Part shown: positions 8,633-17,928 of the stretch, one piece after another | Layout: every line of letters begins with the position of its first letter | Numbering within the stretch: the first letter of the stretch is position 1 | Assembly: GCF_030546645.1 (NCBI RefSeq) | Contig: NZ_JAUOTO010000001.1 | Span: 1,281,007 to 1,345,006 of the forward strand | Origin: Flavitalea plasmicola | Lineage (GTDB): Bacteria; Bacteroidota; Bacteroidia; Chitinophagales; Chitinophagaceae | Direction of reading: 5' to 3' | DNA length: 64,000 nt | Position numbers and translations under genes: made by a program | Notes under the pieces: generated by a model | Told to the model about the DNA's origin: nothing | The model's input: only the letters and a program-made list of their open reading frames with translations | Databases searched by the model: none

Positions 8633-9880
8633 ATGCAAAGACTATTTATCATATTGATCATTTCCATCTTATCCACGCGCGGGCTGGCACAGCCCTTGAT
8701 GAAACTGGATGACATCATGTCGGCTATCCAGACCAGCCATCCCTTGGTGAAGATGTATGACGCGGATATCCGATCTATGGACGAAACGGCCAAAGGCGCC
8801 AGAAGCTGGGAGCCTCCCGAACTCAGCACAGGTGTCTGGATGGCGCCCTACAACCCTTCCTTATGGAGGAAAAATGCCGATGGCACCCCGGGTATGGGCC
8901 AGTACATGATCTCCGTACAGCAGATGCTTCCCAATAAGAAAGAACAGGAGGCGAATGCCCAATATATGCAAGCCATGTCGGCTGCCAGCAAGGAAAGCAA
9001 ACAGGCCAACCTGAACGAGCTATATGCCCTCGCGAAGAAAAGCTATTACGACTGGCTGATCGTTGAAAAAAAGATACGGGTGCTGGATGAAGACAGCGTG
9101 CTGCTGGATTTTATGATACGAAGCGCAGAGATCCGGTATAAGAACAACCTGGGCAAGCTCAATGCCTACTATAAAGCAAAGGCTGCTTTGACGGGGATCG
9201 AGAATCAACGAATCATGCTGCAAAACGAGGTTCGACAGCAGCAAATCATCCTGAATACATTAATGAACAGGAACAAAGACGTACCATTTGCTATCGATAC
9301 TGTCTATGCGATCAAAGAGTATCCGCCAGCCGATAGTAGCTATTTTCTCCAGGCACGCAGCGACCTGAAGGCTATCGATAAAAACATCCAGCTTGCTCAC
9401 CTTCAGCAAAACCTGGAACGTACTAAACTGAAACCCCAATTCGGCCTCCGGTATGACCATATGTTCGGCTTCGGAGGATTACCCATGCAATACAGCCTGA
9501 TGGCAATGGTAAAGCTGCCGATAGCATCCTGGTCGTCTAAAAGCTATAAAGCGAATATCGAAAGCCTGGGATGGAAAGCCGAATCTCTCAAAGAGCAGAA
9601 ACTAATGGTGCTGAACGAGGCCGCCGGGCAGGCGTCGGGCATCCTGGCAGGCATAGAAAATAAAAAGAAGCAGGTGACCTTATACCAGCAAAAGCTCATC
9701 CCCACGCTGCAGAAGAACTACCAGATAATGCAGCTGAGCTATGAGCAGAATACAGGTGAGCTGTACGAATTGCTGGATGCCTGGGAAACACTGAACATGA
9801 CGCAACTGGAATACCTGGACCAATTGCGGGAATTATTGAACATGCAGGTAGAAATGGGCAAAGTGCTGGAACAAAATTAA
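8633..9880 (+). CDS. TolC-family outer membrane channel of the copper/silver efflux system
   Basis: This 415-residue protein starts with a signal peptide (IILIISILSTRGLAQP), then two long heptad-rich helical repeats typical of TolC/CusC-type channels. These are LMKLDDIMSAIQTSHPLVKM with GARSWEPPELSTG in the first half, and GLRYDHMFGFGG with the second helical hairpin in the other half. The YSLMAMVKLPIAS strand fits an outer membrane barrel segment. It would connect the periplasmic adaptors to the exterior. Intergenic gaps to both neighbours are under 10 bp, so it is co-transcribed with the pump. Confidence 0.88.
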   Translation: MQRLFIILIISILSTRGLAQPLMKLDDIMSAIQTSHPLVKMYDADIRSMDETAKGARSWEPPELSTGVWMAPYNPSLWRKNADGTPGMGQYMISVQQMLPNKKEQEANAQYMQAMSAASKESKQANLNELYALAKKSYYDWLIVEKKIRVLDEDSVLLDFMIRSAEIRYKNNLGKLNAYYKAKAALTGIENQRIMLQNEVRQQQIILNTLMNRNKDVPFAIDTVYAIKEYPPADSSYFLQARSDLKAIDKNIQLAHLQQNLERTKLKPQFGLRYDHMFGFGGLPMQYSLMAMVKLPIASWSSKSYKANIESLGWKAESLKEQKLMVLNEAAGQASGILAGIENKKKQVTLYQQKLIPTLQKNYQIMQLSYEQNTGELYELLDAWETLNMTQLEYLDQLRELLNMQVEMGKVLEQN

Positions 9881-9887
9881 TTATAGT

Positions 9888-11144
9888 ATGAACAAGTTGT
9901 ATATAGGGCTAATTGCCCTTGTTTTCGCCGCTGCCTTGCTGATCCCGGGCTGCAAGGGCCATCCGGCAAAGCCGCCTGTGGCAGCGGTCAGGGACGCGAT
10001 CTATACCTGCCCCATGCATCCCCAGGTCATCGCCCATCAGCCGGGCAAATGCCCTATCTGCGGAATGGACCTGGTGAAAAAAGAATTCACAACGGCCGAA
10101 ACAGGCAATGAAACGGCAGACCTCGGCACTTTGCTAAAACCCACCAATACATTTGTTTTTTCCAGCGTGCCGGTGACTACGATCCGGACAGGCAAGCAGG
10201 CGATTGACAGGGATGTTTTAGGCAGAGTGGACTATGACACCCGGCGGATCCATACTATTTCCGCGCGGGTTTCCGGGAGGATCGAAAAACTATATGTAAA
10301 ATATCGTTTCCAGCATGTACACCAGGGCGCGAAGATCATGGATATCTATAGCCCGGAGCTGGTGACTGCGCAGCAGGATCTTTTGTTCCTTCTCCGCCGC
10401 GATCCGGACAATCCTTCGCTGCTAAATGCAGCCAGGGAGAAATTGCTGTTGCTGGGGATGACCAGGCAGCAGGTGGAGCAGGTAACGCGGACGGGAAAAG
10501 CTTCCTATACGGTGTCGCTGTACAGTGATTATAGTGGGCATATCCATGGCGCCGGGGCTATGAATGAAGTGGCCGTCAATACCGGGCAACCAATGGATGT
10601 TGCGAAGGGCACGGAGGAATTGCCTGTAAAGGAAGGTATGTATGTCACGAAAGGACAAACCATTTTCCAACTATTCAATACGGATAATAGCTGGGTCCTA
10701 CTTAATATTTTCCCGGATGATGTGCCATTGATAAAGCCAGGCATGCCTGTCACGATCTTTCCGGAGACCACGAGGGATTCCTTTGATGCCCGGATCGATT
10801 TTGTAGAACCGGTTTTCAGGGACAATAGTAAGACGCTCACAGCGCGGGTCTATTTTGACAATTCGACCCGTCAAATACCTATTGGCAGCCAGGTAAAGGC
10901 GATTGTCCACCACAGCAGTCCACAGATGAAGTGGCTTCCCCGCACATCGGTGCTGAACCTCGGGCTAAGCCACGTCGTGTTAAAGAAGATACAAGGCGGA
11001 TTCTCCGTGCAGGCCGTCCAAACAGGCATGCTGGCCGATGGTCTTATCCAGGTGATGGGTGGCCTGGATGGGCAGGACAGCGTGGCTACCGACGCGCAAT
11101 TCTTAATGGACAGCGAAAGCTTTATAAAAGTAAAACAACAGTAA
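9888..11144 (+). CDS. RND periplasmic adaptor subunit with HMBD (CusB-like), first copy
   Basis: This 418-residue protein begins with a lipoprotein-like signal (LLIPGCKG), with the lipidated cysteine near residue 22. A heavy-metal-binding domain follows (TCPMHPQVIAHQPGKCPICG). The membrane-fusion core is then seen as HTISARVSGRIEKLYVKYRF, an alpha-hairpin around residues 140-195, and beta-barrel and membrane-proximal segments (SWVLLNIFPDDVPLIKPGMP). The adaptor links the inner-membrane pump with the channel and can pass metal to the pump. The last base of its TAA is the first base of the next gene's ATG, so the two adaptors are translationally coupled. Confidence 0.88.
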   Translation: MNKLYIGLIALVFAAALLIPGCKGHPAKPPVAAVRDAIYTCPMHPQVIAHQPGKCPICGMDLVKKEFTTAETGNETADLGTLLKPTNTFVFSSVPVTTIRTGKQAIDRDVLGRVDYDTRRIHTISARVSGRIEKLYVKYRFQHVHQGAKIMDIYSPELVTAQQDLLFLLRRDPDNPSLLNAAREKLLLLGMTRQQVEQVTRTGKASYTVSLYSDYSGHIHGAGAMNEVAVNTGQPMDVAKGTEELPVKEGMYVTKGQTIFQLFNTDNSWVLLNIFPDDVPLIKPGMPVTIFPETTRDSFDARIDFVEPVFRDNSKTLTARVYFDNSTRQIPIGSQVKAIVHHSSPQMKWLPRTSVLNLGLSHVVLKKIQGGFSVQAVQTGMLADGLIQVMGGLDGQDSVATDAQFLMDSESFIKVKQQ

Positions 11145-12367
11145 TGAACAGGTTACAGCTTTTCATCGTAATGGGGATGCTTGTTCTGCTCTTTGCCTGC
11201 AGGCAAAAAAAAGAGCAGGCAACAACATCAGACCCGGATATATATTACACCTGCAGCATGGACCCACAGGTAGTGGAATCCAAGCCTGGTAAATGTCCCA
11301 TCTGTCATATGGAACTGACCGCCGTGCATAAAAGCCAGCAGCAAAATAGTGACCAGCTGAAACTGAGCCCCGGACAAATGCACCTGGGCAATATCACCAC
11401 GGATACGATTCGTCCGGGTTATACGGGAAGCCAGCTGGTGCTGACAGCCACCCTGAATACTGACCAGTCCAAAACAAACGCCGTCAGCGCCCGCATCGGT
11501 GGTAGGATCGATCATCTCTATTTCAAAAATATCGGCGACTACATTCCCAAAGGAGCTAAACTATTCGACCTGTACAGCGAGGAATTGAACAACGCCAAAC
11601 AGGAATACCTGCTAGTCTTACAAAAACAAAAGGCCCTGGGCAATTCCATCGTAGATTACCATCCACTGATCGAGGCAGCCAGGAACAAATTACTATTATG
11701 GGGCATGAGCGACGCCCAGGTGACTGAACTGGTGAAAAATGGTACGGCCGGCATGACAACGACTTTTTACAGTCCGGCGGGGGGAACAATCGTTGAGCAG
11801 GCAGTAAAAGAAGGCGATTATGTCACCGAAGGCGGCACTGTTGTGCGTATGGCCGACCTGTCCACTTTATGGGCCGAAGCCCAGGTGTACACATCACAAT
11901 TGGCGCAGTTCGACCGAAAGGCTGCGGCGATCGTACATTTCCCCGACCTGCCGGAAAAACCACCTGTTCAAGGCGCTATTGACTTTGTAAATCCGGAGGT
12001 TGACCCTGACAACCGGATCAATTTGATCCGGATCACCCTTTCCAATAAAGATCGCCTGCTAAAACCAGGAATGTCCGCCTATGTGACGATCAGGGATCCT
12101 CAACGAAAAATACTGTCCCTGCCCATCGACGCCGTGCTCCGCAACGGGAAAATGGCGGTGGTATGGGTTGAGACGGCGCAAAATACCTTCAAAAGCAGGA
12201 TGGTTGATACGGGCCAGGAAGGCGATGGTCTTATCGAGATCCGGTCTGGCTTGCAGCCGGGAGACATCGTGGTGATAACCGGTGCCTATTTGCTGCAAAG
12301 CGAGTATATTTTCCGGAAAGGGTCTTCTCCCATGGGAGGGATGGATATGAGTAATATGAAAATGTAG
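11144..12367 (+). CDS. RND periplasmic adaptor subunit with variant HMBD (CusB-like), second copy
   Basis: The ATG at 11144 overlaps the preceding stop by one base and gives 407 residues. This start places a lipoprotein signal (LLFACRQK) at the N-terminus, whereas an upstream alternative would add about 70 unrelated residues. The HMBD reads TCSMDPQVVESKPGKCPICH: the usual histidine after the CxM motif is aspartate and the last glycine is histidine. The adaptor core includes NAVSARIGGRIDHLYFKNIG and ADLSTLWAEAQVYTSQL, and the C-terminus is methionine-rich (MGGMDMSNMKM), suited to Cu(I)/Ag(I). Two adaptors for one pump suggest different roles or a mixed hexamer. Confidence 0.88.
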   Translation: MNRLQLFIVMGMLVLLFACRQKKEQATTSDPDIYYTCSMDPQVVESKPGKCPICHMELTAVHKSQQQNSDQLKLSPGQMHLGNITTDTIRPGYTGSQLVLTATLNTDQSKTNAVSARIGGRIDHLYFKNIGDYIPKGAKLFDLYSEELNNAKQEYLLVLQKQKALGNSIVDYHPLIEAARNKLLLWGMSDAQVTELVKNGTAGMTTTFYSPAGGTIVEQAVKEGDYVTEGGTVVRMADLSTLWAEAQVYTSQLAQFDRKAAAIVHFPDLPEKPPVQGAIDFVNPEVDPDNRINLIRITLSNKDRLLKPGMSAYVTIRDPQRKILSLPIDAVLRNGKMAVVWVETAQNTFKSRMVDTGQEGDGLIEIRSGLQPGDIVVITGAYLLQSEYIFRKGSSPMGGMDMSNMKM

Positions 12368-12514
12368 GCATCCGCCGACCTGGACGGGTATACGGATCCC
12401 GCTGCCGGATTTCGGAAATCGTACATCTGGCATGCCGTCGCAACTTGCGGAGAAAATAATAATTAGCCATTAACGTTAAGCAGTACATGTATAAAAAATA
12501 AAAACCAATAATCC

Positions 12515-14095
12515 ATGAAAAGAACGACATCCTTATTTATACTTATTTTTTTTACGTGTTTTCATCTAATGGCGCAGAAAGCGCTGATCGATTGGAGCGA
12601 AGTGGATAAGCGATCGGTATGGGGTCCTTACCTGTCCAACATAACAAAAGGTCATGGAAATGAGATCATCACCCTCCAGGTCAAAGGATCAGGGCTGCTG
12701 GGTGGAAAGCAAACTCCCACCTTTACACGCTATGACCGTCATTGGAACCCTGTACTGGAAAAAGATCCGTTTAACGGAAGCTCAAAAATGGGTATCTACA
12801 ACCTGGTGCAATTCAATGACGACCTGTTCCTCCTTGCCAAAGCCTGGGGATCGAACGCCGAGGCCTATACTTTACAGGCTTTTCCGATAGACCCCGTCAC
12901 TCTGGAAGCCGGTGCCGCCCGGGACCTGGTGAGCTTTGATAGCCGTCACAAAAAGATCGCCGCCTCCATTACCACCGGCATGTCGAACGACAAATCCCTG
13001 GTGCTCCTGTTTGCCACCGAACCCTACGACCTGAACGAAGACAGAAAATATTACATGGGGGTATGGGATAACAAATTTAACAAACAATGGGAGCGGATGA
13101 CCTACCTGCCCTATTCCGCAAAATTCATCATCCTCAAAGGTCAACGGGTATCCGCCCAGGGAGACGTATACCTGGCCTGCAGGCAATATGAGAAAGAGGT
13201 GATCAATAATCCATTGCAAGGGACCATCGACAATATGTCTCCGTATAAATACAAGCTGTTTGTTTATTCAAAGAACGACAGCTTGCCGCGGGAATATACG
13301 GTCGATCTGAAGGGGAAGTTCGTACATGATGCCGTTCTGCATTTTGACGACAATGGCAATCTGATCATCGCCGGATTGTACAAGAACAATTTTGCGGGCA
13401 GGGTCAGCGGCAGTTTTACAGCCATGCTCGACAAAACCGCTCAACAGATAACCATCAGGAAAATGGAAGCTCTTCCCGCCGGAAACCTGCTCGCACAGGT
13501 GGCAGCTGATGGTTGCGGCAGCGCTGACGCGAACGACCCCGGCTTGGACCCTGCATTCAAATTGGTGGGCGATAACAAACGGGATGACGGCACCATCGAC
13601 CTTCTGGCCGAGTACAATACAGTATCGCATCACTCGAGCGTAAGCCTGGCCACGAGTTCCATGATGGACCAAACGACGTACAAAGCATACGACGTGGTGG
13701 TGGTCAGCTTTAAGCCGGATGGAAGGATCCTCTATAGTCATTTGCCTAAAAAACAGGAAGAGAGCCCATTCTGGACCCATATTTCGATCAGGTACATGAA
13801 TCATGGGAACGACCTCATCTTGTTCTACAATGACAACAAGAAGAATGTAGCCGGCCAACTATCACAAAACCCACAAGCCGCCGACAGCCTCGGCAATTCG
13901 GTCTTTGTTATGGCCACGATCAGCACCAACGGAGAGGTGCGGCGGCAGGCGCCCTTCAGCAATGATGATCCGGAAATGATGGCCGATCTCATCCACTGCC
14001 ATCCAATGGGGGCCGACGCCATGAGCTTGTATGTTTATAAAACGCGAAAATTTGCCCGGTCACAATACCAGCTCGGCCTGCTGACGCTGCAGTAG
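12515..14095 (+). CDS. Secreted protein of unknown function (526 residues)
   Basis: I do not recognise a family. The protein has a signal peptide (TTSLFILIFFTCFHLMAQ) and no further membrane segment. The body alternates short hydrophobic strands with polar loops (LFLLAKAWG, LVLLFATEP, VYLACRQYE, LIIAGLYKN, LILFYNDNK), as in a beta-propeller, which is inferred from pattern only. It follows the copper operon by 147 bp on the same strand and may have its own promoter, so a connection with metal resistance is uncertain. No catalytic motif is visible. Confidence 0.6.
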   Translation: MKRTTSLFILIFFTCFHLMAQKALIDWSEVDKRSVWGPYLSNITKGHGNEIITLQVKGSGLLGGKQTPTFTRYDRHWNPVLEKDPFNGSSKMGIYNLVQFNDDLFLLAKAWGSNAEAYTLQAFPIDPVTLEAGAARDLVSFDSRHKKIAASITTGMSNDKSLVLLFATEPYDLNEDRKYYMGVWDNKFNKQWERMTYLPYSAKFIILKGQRVSAQGDVYLACRQYEKEVINNPLQGTIDNMSPYKYKLFVYSKNDSLPREYTVDLKGKFVHDAVLHFDDNGNLIIAGLYKNNFAGRVSGSFTAMLDKTAQQITIRKMEALPAGNLLAQVAADGCGSADANDPGLDPAFKLVGDNKRDDGTIDLLAEYNTVSHHSSVSLATSSMMDQTTYKAYDVVVVSFKPDGRILYSHLPKKQEESPFWTHISIRYMNHGNDLILFYNDNKKNVAGQLSQNPQAADSLGNSVFVMATISTNGEVRRQAPFSNDDPEMMADLIHCHPMGADAMSLYVYKTRKFARSQYQLGLLTLQ

Positions 14096-14206
14096 GGCAA
14101 AACTGGCCACTCTGGAAGAGATTGGCTCCGCCGACCTCTTTCGGGTGCTCTTACGCATTTGTGCGGGGGTGAGATTTGCAACTAGCTGAAATACAATATC
14201 TTATAT

Positions 14207-14214
14207 TACCTTTG
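14207..14214 (+). promoter_or_regulatory. -7-like element upstream of the left arm of the pigment cluster
   Basis: TACCTTTG matches the Bacteroidetes TAnnTTTG consensus and lies 83 bp before the ligase start, in the 201-bp gap that separates the pigment cluster from the preceding gene. A correctly spaced -33 box was not found, so this is a candidate only. Confidence 0.3.
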
Positions 14215-14296
14215 TCATACGACTCGAATGTATTGTATTTTAGCGGCCTGAAATTCAATTTAAAACAAAAACAAAAGTCAGTATAGAGAAATAACC

Positions 14297-15592
14297 ATGA
14301 GCATTCAGGATATCGCATACCGGCCTGCCGGCGAACTCAGAGCCATGCAGGAGGAAAAGCTGCAGGCATTGCTGAGTTTTCTAAACCAATATTCCCCTTT
14401 TTATCGCCGTGTTTTCAAGAACATAGACATCCAAATGGTCCGGAAACTGGAGGACCTGGCTGCCATTCCTGTTACGACCAAGGAGGATCTGCAAAAATTC
14501 AACTGGGATTTTCTCTGTGTGGACAAAAACAGGATCGCAGAGTATACGTCTACTTCCGGTACGCTGGGCGACCCGGTCACCATTGCCCTGACCGAAAACG
14601 ATCTGGACCGGCTGGCATATAATGAATTTATGTCCTTTTCCACGGCCGGCGGGTCTCCCGAAGATATCTATCAGCTGATGCTGACCCTGGACAGACAGTT
14701 CATGGCCGGCATCGCCTATTATTCAGGAGCACGTAAAATGGGCGCAGGTGTCATCCGCCTTGGCCCCGGTGCCCCCTCTCTGCAGTGGGAGACTATTCAG
14801 CGCCTGCAGCCTACAACCATCGTAGCCGTTCCCTCTTTTATCTGCAAGCTGATCGACTATGCCCAGGAAAAAGGCATTGATTTCAACCAATCGAGCGTTA
14901 AAAAGGCGATCTGCATCGGAGAAGGCATCCGCAATCCTGATTTTTCCTTTAATGTACTGGGTAAAAAGATCAAAGAATCCTGGAATATCCACTTATTCTC
15001 TACTTATGCTTCTACAGAAATGCAGACCGCTTTCACCGAATGCCGGGAAGGAAAAGGCGGCCATCTCCGGCCTGAATTATTAATTGTCGAATTATTGGAC
15101 GACCTGGACCAACCCGTTCCTCCGGGTACTCCGGGAGAAGTGACCATTACCACGCTCGCAGTAGAAGGAATGCCGCTGTTGCGCTACAAAACCGGGGATA
15201 TATGCACTTTTGATGACCGTCCCTGCGCCTGTGGAAGGCACAGCCTGCGCCTGTCTCCCTTATTGGGGCGCAAAAAGCAGATGATCAAATTCAAGGGTAC
15301 GACCCTTTATCCTTCCGTGCTGTTCGATCTGCTCAACGGCATGAGTGAGATCCGGGACTATATAGTGGAAGTTTCTACCAATAAATTGGGACTGGATGAA
15401 GTCTTATTATATTTGCTTCCTGTTGCCCTGACGGAAGATACCGATCATAAGGTCAGGGCCTGGCTGCAGGCAAGATTGAGGGTCACGCCATTCATTAAAT
15501 ACGTGGGCCACGAAGAGCTGCAGCGAATGCAGGTATCAGAAACAAACAGGAAACCGATTAAATTTATCGATAAAAGGGGTGATGCCCTGTAG
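14297..15592 (+). CDS. Aryl acid AMP-ligase / phenylacetate-CoA-ligase-like (starter activation, ApeH-type role)
   Basis: This 431-residue protein is an ANL-superfamily adenylating enzyme of the PaaK type. The ATP-binding loop is YTSTSGTLGDPV near residues 90-101. FSTYASTEMQ near 234-243 matches the A5 motif and RYKTGD near 295-300 the A7 motif. A cysteine pair (CACGRH) lies where PaaK-like ligases often bind zinc. In aryl polyene pathways a ligase of this kind activates 4-hydroxycinnamate and loads it on an acyl carrier protein. It is followed after 18 bp by the aromatic ammonia-lyase that would supply the acid. Confidence 0.8.
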   Translation: MSIQDIAYRPAGELRAMQEEKLQALLSFLNQYSPFYRRVFKNIDIQMVRKLEDLAAIPVTTKEDLQKFNWDFLCVDKNRIAEYTSTSGTLGDPVTIALTENDLDRLAYNEFMSFSTAGGSPEDIYQLMLTLDRQFMAGIAYYSGARKMGAGVIRLGPGAPSLQWETIQRLQPTTIVAVPSFICKLIDYAQEKGIDFNQSSVKKAICIGEGIRNPDFSFNVLGKKIKESWNIHLFSTYASTEMQTAFTECREGKGGHLRPELLIVELLDDLDQPVPPGTPGEVTITTLAVEGMPLLRYKTGDICTFDDRPCACGRHSLRLSPLLGRKKQMIKFKGTTLYPSVLFDLLNGMSEIRDYIVEVSTNKLGLDEVLLYLLPVALTEDTDHKVRAWLQARLRVTPFIKYVGHEELQRMQVSETNRKPIKFIDKRGDAL

Positions 15593-15610
15593 GCTCTAAT
15601 CACTTTGCCC

Positions 15611-17179
15611 ATGGTTGCAATTGGACAAAACGCGCTTTCCCTGGAAGACTTCTCGGATGTCTTACTCAACAAAGGCTTCGTTAATCTGCGAAAAGAGGAC
15701 CTGGAAAAGGTCGACGCCAACTTTCGTTTTCTGAAGGAATTCTCTTCCGACAAGCTGATCTATGGTTTGAACACGGGCTTTGGCCCAATGGCCCAGTATA
15801 AGGTCAGTGAAGAAAATCTTATCCGGCTTCAATACAATCTCATCCGCAGCCATAGTTCCGGCAGCGGTCAGCTGTTACCCGTACATTTGATCAAAGCCAC
15901 TATGATCGCCAGGCTGAACAGTCTCATGCGGGCTTACTCTGGCGTACATACAGATACCGTGGAAATGCTGAGAGATATGATCAATAAGGACGTATATCCC
16001 TGCATCTATCAGCATGGCGGAGTGGGGGCCAGCGGGGACCTGGTACAGCTGGCGCACCTTGGATTGGCAATGATCGGTGAAGGAGAGGTTGTTTACGAGG
16101 GCGCCATCCATCCCGCTATGGATATTTTTAACAGGCTACAGATCAAGCCTCTCTCCATTTCTGGCAGGGAAGGACTGGCTATTCTGAACGGAACCTCCGC
16201 TATGACCGGCATCGGCATGGTGAACATCATGCAGGCATGGCAGCTGTTGGAGTGGTCCGTCCTTTTGTCCTCCATGGTCAATGAGGTAGTAGAGGCTTAT
16301 GACGACCATTATTCGTATGAATTGAATATTGTAAAACTTCACCGGGGCCAGAATGTCATTGCCCGCCTGATGCGGGATATCCTGAAAGAGAGCGGGATGG
16401 TCCGGCGGCGGTCGGATCATTTATACGATCCCGGAAATATTGAACAGGAAGTATTCGAAGATAAGGTGCAGGAATATTATTCCCTGCGCTGTGTAACCCA
16501 GGTGCTGGGTCCGATATATGATACGATCCGCCAGGCCGAAAAAACCGTTACTGATGAGCTGAACTCAGTCAATGATAATCCTGTCATCGACCACATCAAC
16601 CATAATATTTTTCATGGCGGCAACTTCCACGGCGATTATGTCTCCCTGGAGATGGACAAGCTGAAGATCGCCATCACAAAATTGTCGATGCTGGCCGAAA
16701 GACAGCTCAATTATTTGTTGAACGACAAATTGAACCAAAAATTTCCCCCATTCCTGAACCTGGGGGTGCTGGGATTTAATTTTGGCATGCAGGGAATGCA
16801 ATTCACCGCCACCTCCACCGTCGCGGAGAATCAAACCCTGTCTTTCCCCATGTATGTCCATAGTATTCCCAATAACAACGACAACCAGGACATCGTCAGT
16901 ATGGGCAGCAACAGCGCCCTGATGACGGAAAGGGTCATCGACAATTCGTTTACCGTACTGAGCATCCAGCTGATGAGTGTGCTACAGGCAGTCGATTACC
17001 TGAAATGTACCGATAAACTTTCTTCTGTCACCCTGGGGGTATACCGCCGGATAAGGGCTATTTTCCCTTCCTTTGTAGAAGATGCACCGAAGTATGCCGA
17101 TCTAAGGACCGTAAGGGATTATTTACGAAATTGCGAAACAATCATTCCTATTCGGGAAAAGAGTGAGTACCATGACTAA
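15611..17179 (+). CDS. Aromatic amino acid ammonia-lyase, probably tyrosine ammonia-lyase
   Basis: The 522-residue protein contains the MIO-forming triad in GGVGASGDL near residues 136-144 and the HAL/PAL signature FHGGNFHGDYVSLEMDKLK. From memory it is closely similar along its length to the Flavobacterium johnsoniae tyrosine ammonia-lyase: both have NLIRSHSSG in the selectivity loop, MYVHSIPNNNDNQDIVSMG and the FLNLG-type segment. The SH pair is the one usually linked to histidine lyases, but the Flavobacterium enzyme carrying it is tyrosine-specific. It would deaminate tyrosine to 4-coumarate, the starter of the pigment. I chose the ATG at 15611 over a TTG six bases earlier. The gene overlaps fabG by 8 bp. 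Confidence 0.88.
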   Translation: MVAIGQNALSLEDFSDVLLNKGFVNLRKEDLEKVDANFRFLKEFSSDKLIYGLNTGFGPMAQYKVSEENLIRLQYNLIRSHSSGSGQLLPVHLIKATMIARLNSLMRAYSGVHTDTVEMLRDMINKDVYPCIYQHGGVGASGDLVQLAHLGLAMIGEGEVVYEGAIHPAMDIFNRLQIKPLSISGREGLAILNGTSAMTGIGMVNIMQAWQLLEWSVLLSSMVNEVVEAYDDHYSYELNIVKLHRGQNVIARLMRDILKESGMVRRRSDHLYDPGNIEQEVFEDKVQEYYSLRCVTQVLGPIYDTIRQAEKTVTDELNSVNDNPVIDHINHNIFHGGNFHGDYVSLEMDKLKIAITKLSMLAERQLNYLLNDKLNQKFPPFLNLGVLGFNFGMQGMQFTATSTVAENQTLSFPMYVHSIPNNNDNQDIVSMGSNSALMTERVIDNSFTVLSIQLMSVLQAVDYLKCTDKLSSVTLGVYRRIRAIFPSFVEDAPKYADLRTVRDYLRNCETIIPIREKSEYHD

Positions 17180-17900
17180 ATATGCACTGGTTACAGGCGG
17201 TTCGAGGGGAATTGGAAGGGCTGTTTGTCAGAAAATGGCGGCCATGGGCTACCATGTGCTGGTCAATTTTAAAGCCAATGAAGCCGAAGCCCTGAAGACC
17301 GTCGCCTTGATAAAACAGGGGAATGGCAGGGCTGAGCTGCTGCCTTTTGACATTTCCGATAAACAGCAGATACAACAGGTGCTGGGCGGATGGATCGACG
17401 CCAATCCGGATAAACAGATAGATGTTCTGGTCAACAATGCCGGTGTCCGGGAAGACGCACTGATGGTGTGGATGCAGGACGAACAATGGGACAAGGTCAT
17501 CCGCACCAACCTGGACAGTTTTTTTCATGTTACCCGGCTCGTGCTAAACGGAATGATAGGACAGAAATATGGCCGCATCATCAACATCGTTTCTCTTTCA
17601 GGGCTGAAAGGCCTGCCGGGACAGACCAATTATTCGGCGGCTAAAGCAGGCCTTATTGGCGCCACCAAAGCGCTTGCCCTGGAAGTGGCGCGGCAGAATA
17701 TCACCGTCAACGCAGTGGCGCCCGGGTTCATAAAAACAGATATGCTGGAAGGCATAGAAGAAAAAGAAGTGCAGAAACTGGTGCCAGCCAGACGTTGGGG
17801 AACACCGGAAGAAGTGGCCCACACGGTTGGTTTCCTGGCTTCACCCGAAGCAGCCTATATAACGGCGCAGGTTCTGTCGGTCAATGGAGGCTTGTATTAA
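17172..17900 (+). CDS. fabG: 3-oxoacyl-ACP reductase, SDR family (FabG/ApeQ-type)
   Basis: With the ATG at 17172 the product has 242 residues and the layout of FabG. The NADP-binding motif is TGGSRGIG near residues 7-14, NNAG near 84-87, the catalytic serine lies in IVSLSGLKG, and YSAAKAG carries the Tyr/Lys pair. NAVAPGFIKTDM follows and the C-terminus is the family-typical NGGLY. It reduces the beta-keto group after each condensation during polyene assembly. It overlaps the ammonia-lyase gene by 8 bp and the next ORF starts at its 3' end, so translation is probably coupled. Confidence 0.9.
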   Translation: MTKYALVTGGSRGIGRAVCQKMAAMGYHVLVNFKANEAEALKTVALIKQGNGRAELLPFDISDKQQIQQVLGGWIDANPDKQIDVLVNNAGVREDALMVWMQDEQWDKVIRTNLDSFFHVTRLVLNGMIGQKYGRIINIVSLSGLKGLPGQTNYSAAKAGLIGATKALALEVARQNITVNAVAPGFIKTDMLEGIEEKEVQKLVPARRWGTPEEVAHTVGFLASPEAAYITAQVLSVNGGLY

Positions 17901-17928
17901 AACCGGGCCTGTATTAAATGATCGATCC

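Noticed and set aside
13268..13858. 196-codon minus-strand frame inside the secreted protein gene at 12515-14095
   Set aside because: It has no signal, motif or plausible start context, and the plus-strand frame has a signal peptide and full length.
14096..14296. Terminator hairpin between the secreted protein gene and the pigment cluster
   Set aside because: I could not find a stem longer than a few base pairs followed by a T-run.
15611..17179. Histidine ammonia-lyase (hutH) of histidine degradation
   Set aside because: No hutU, hutI or hutG gene is nearby, the gene is embedded in a pigment operon, and its sequence resembles a tyrosine-specific enzyme that has the same SH pair.
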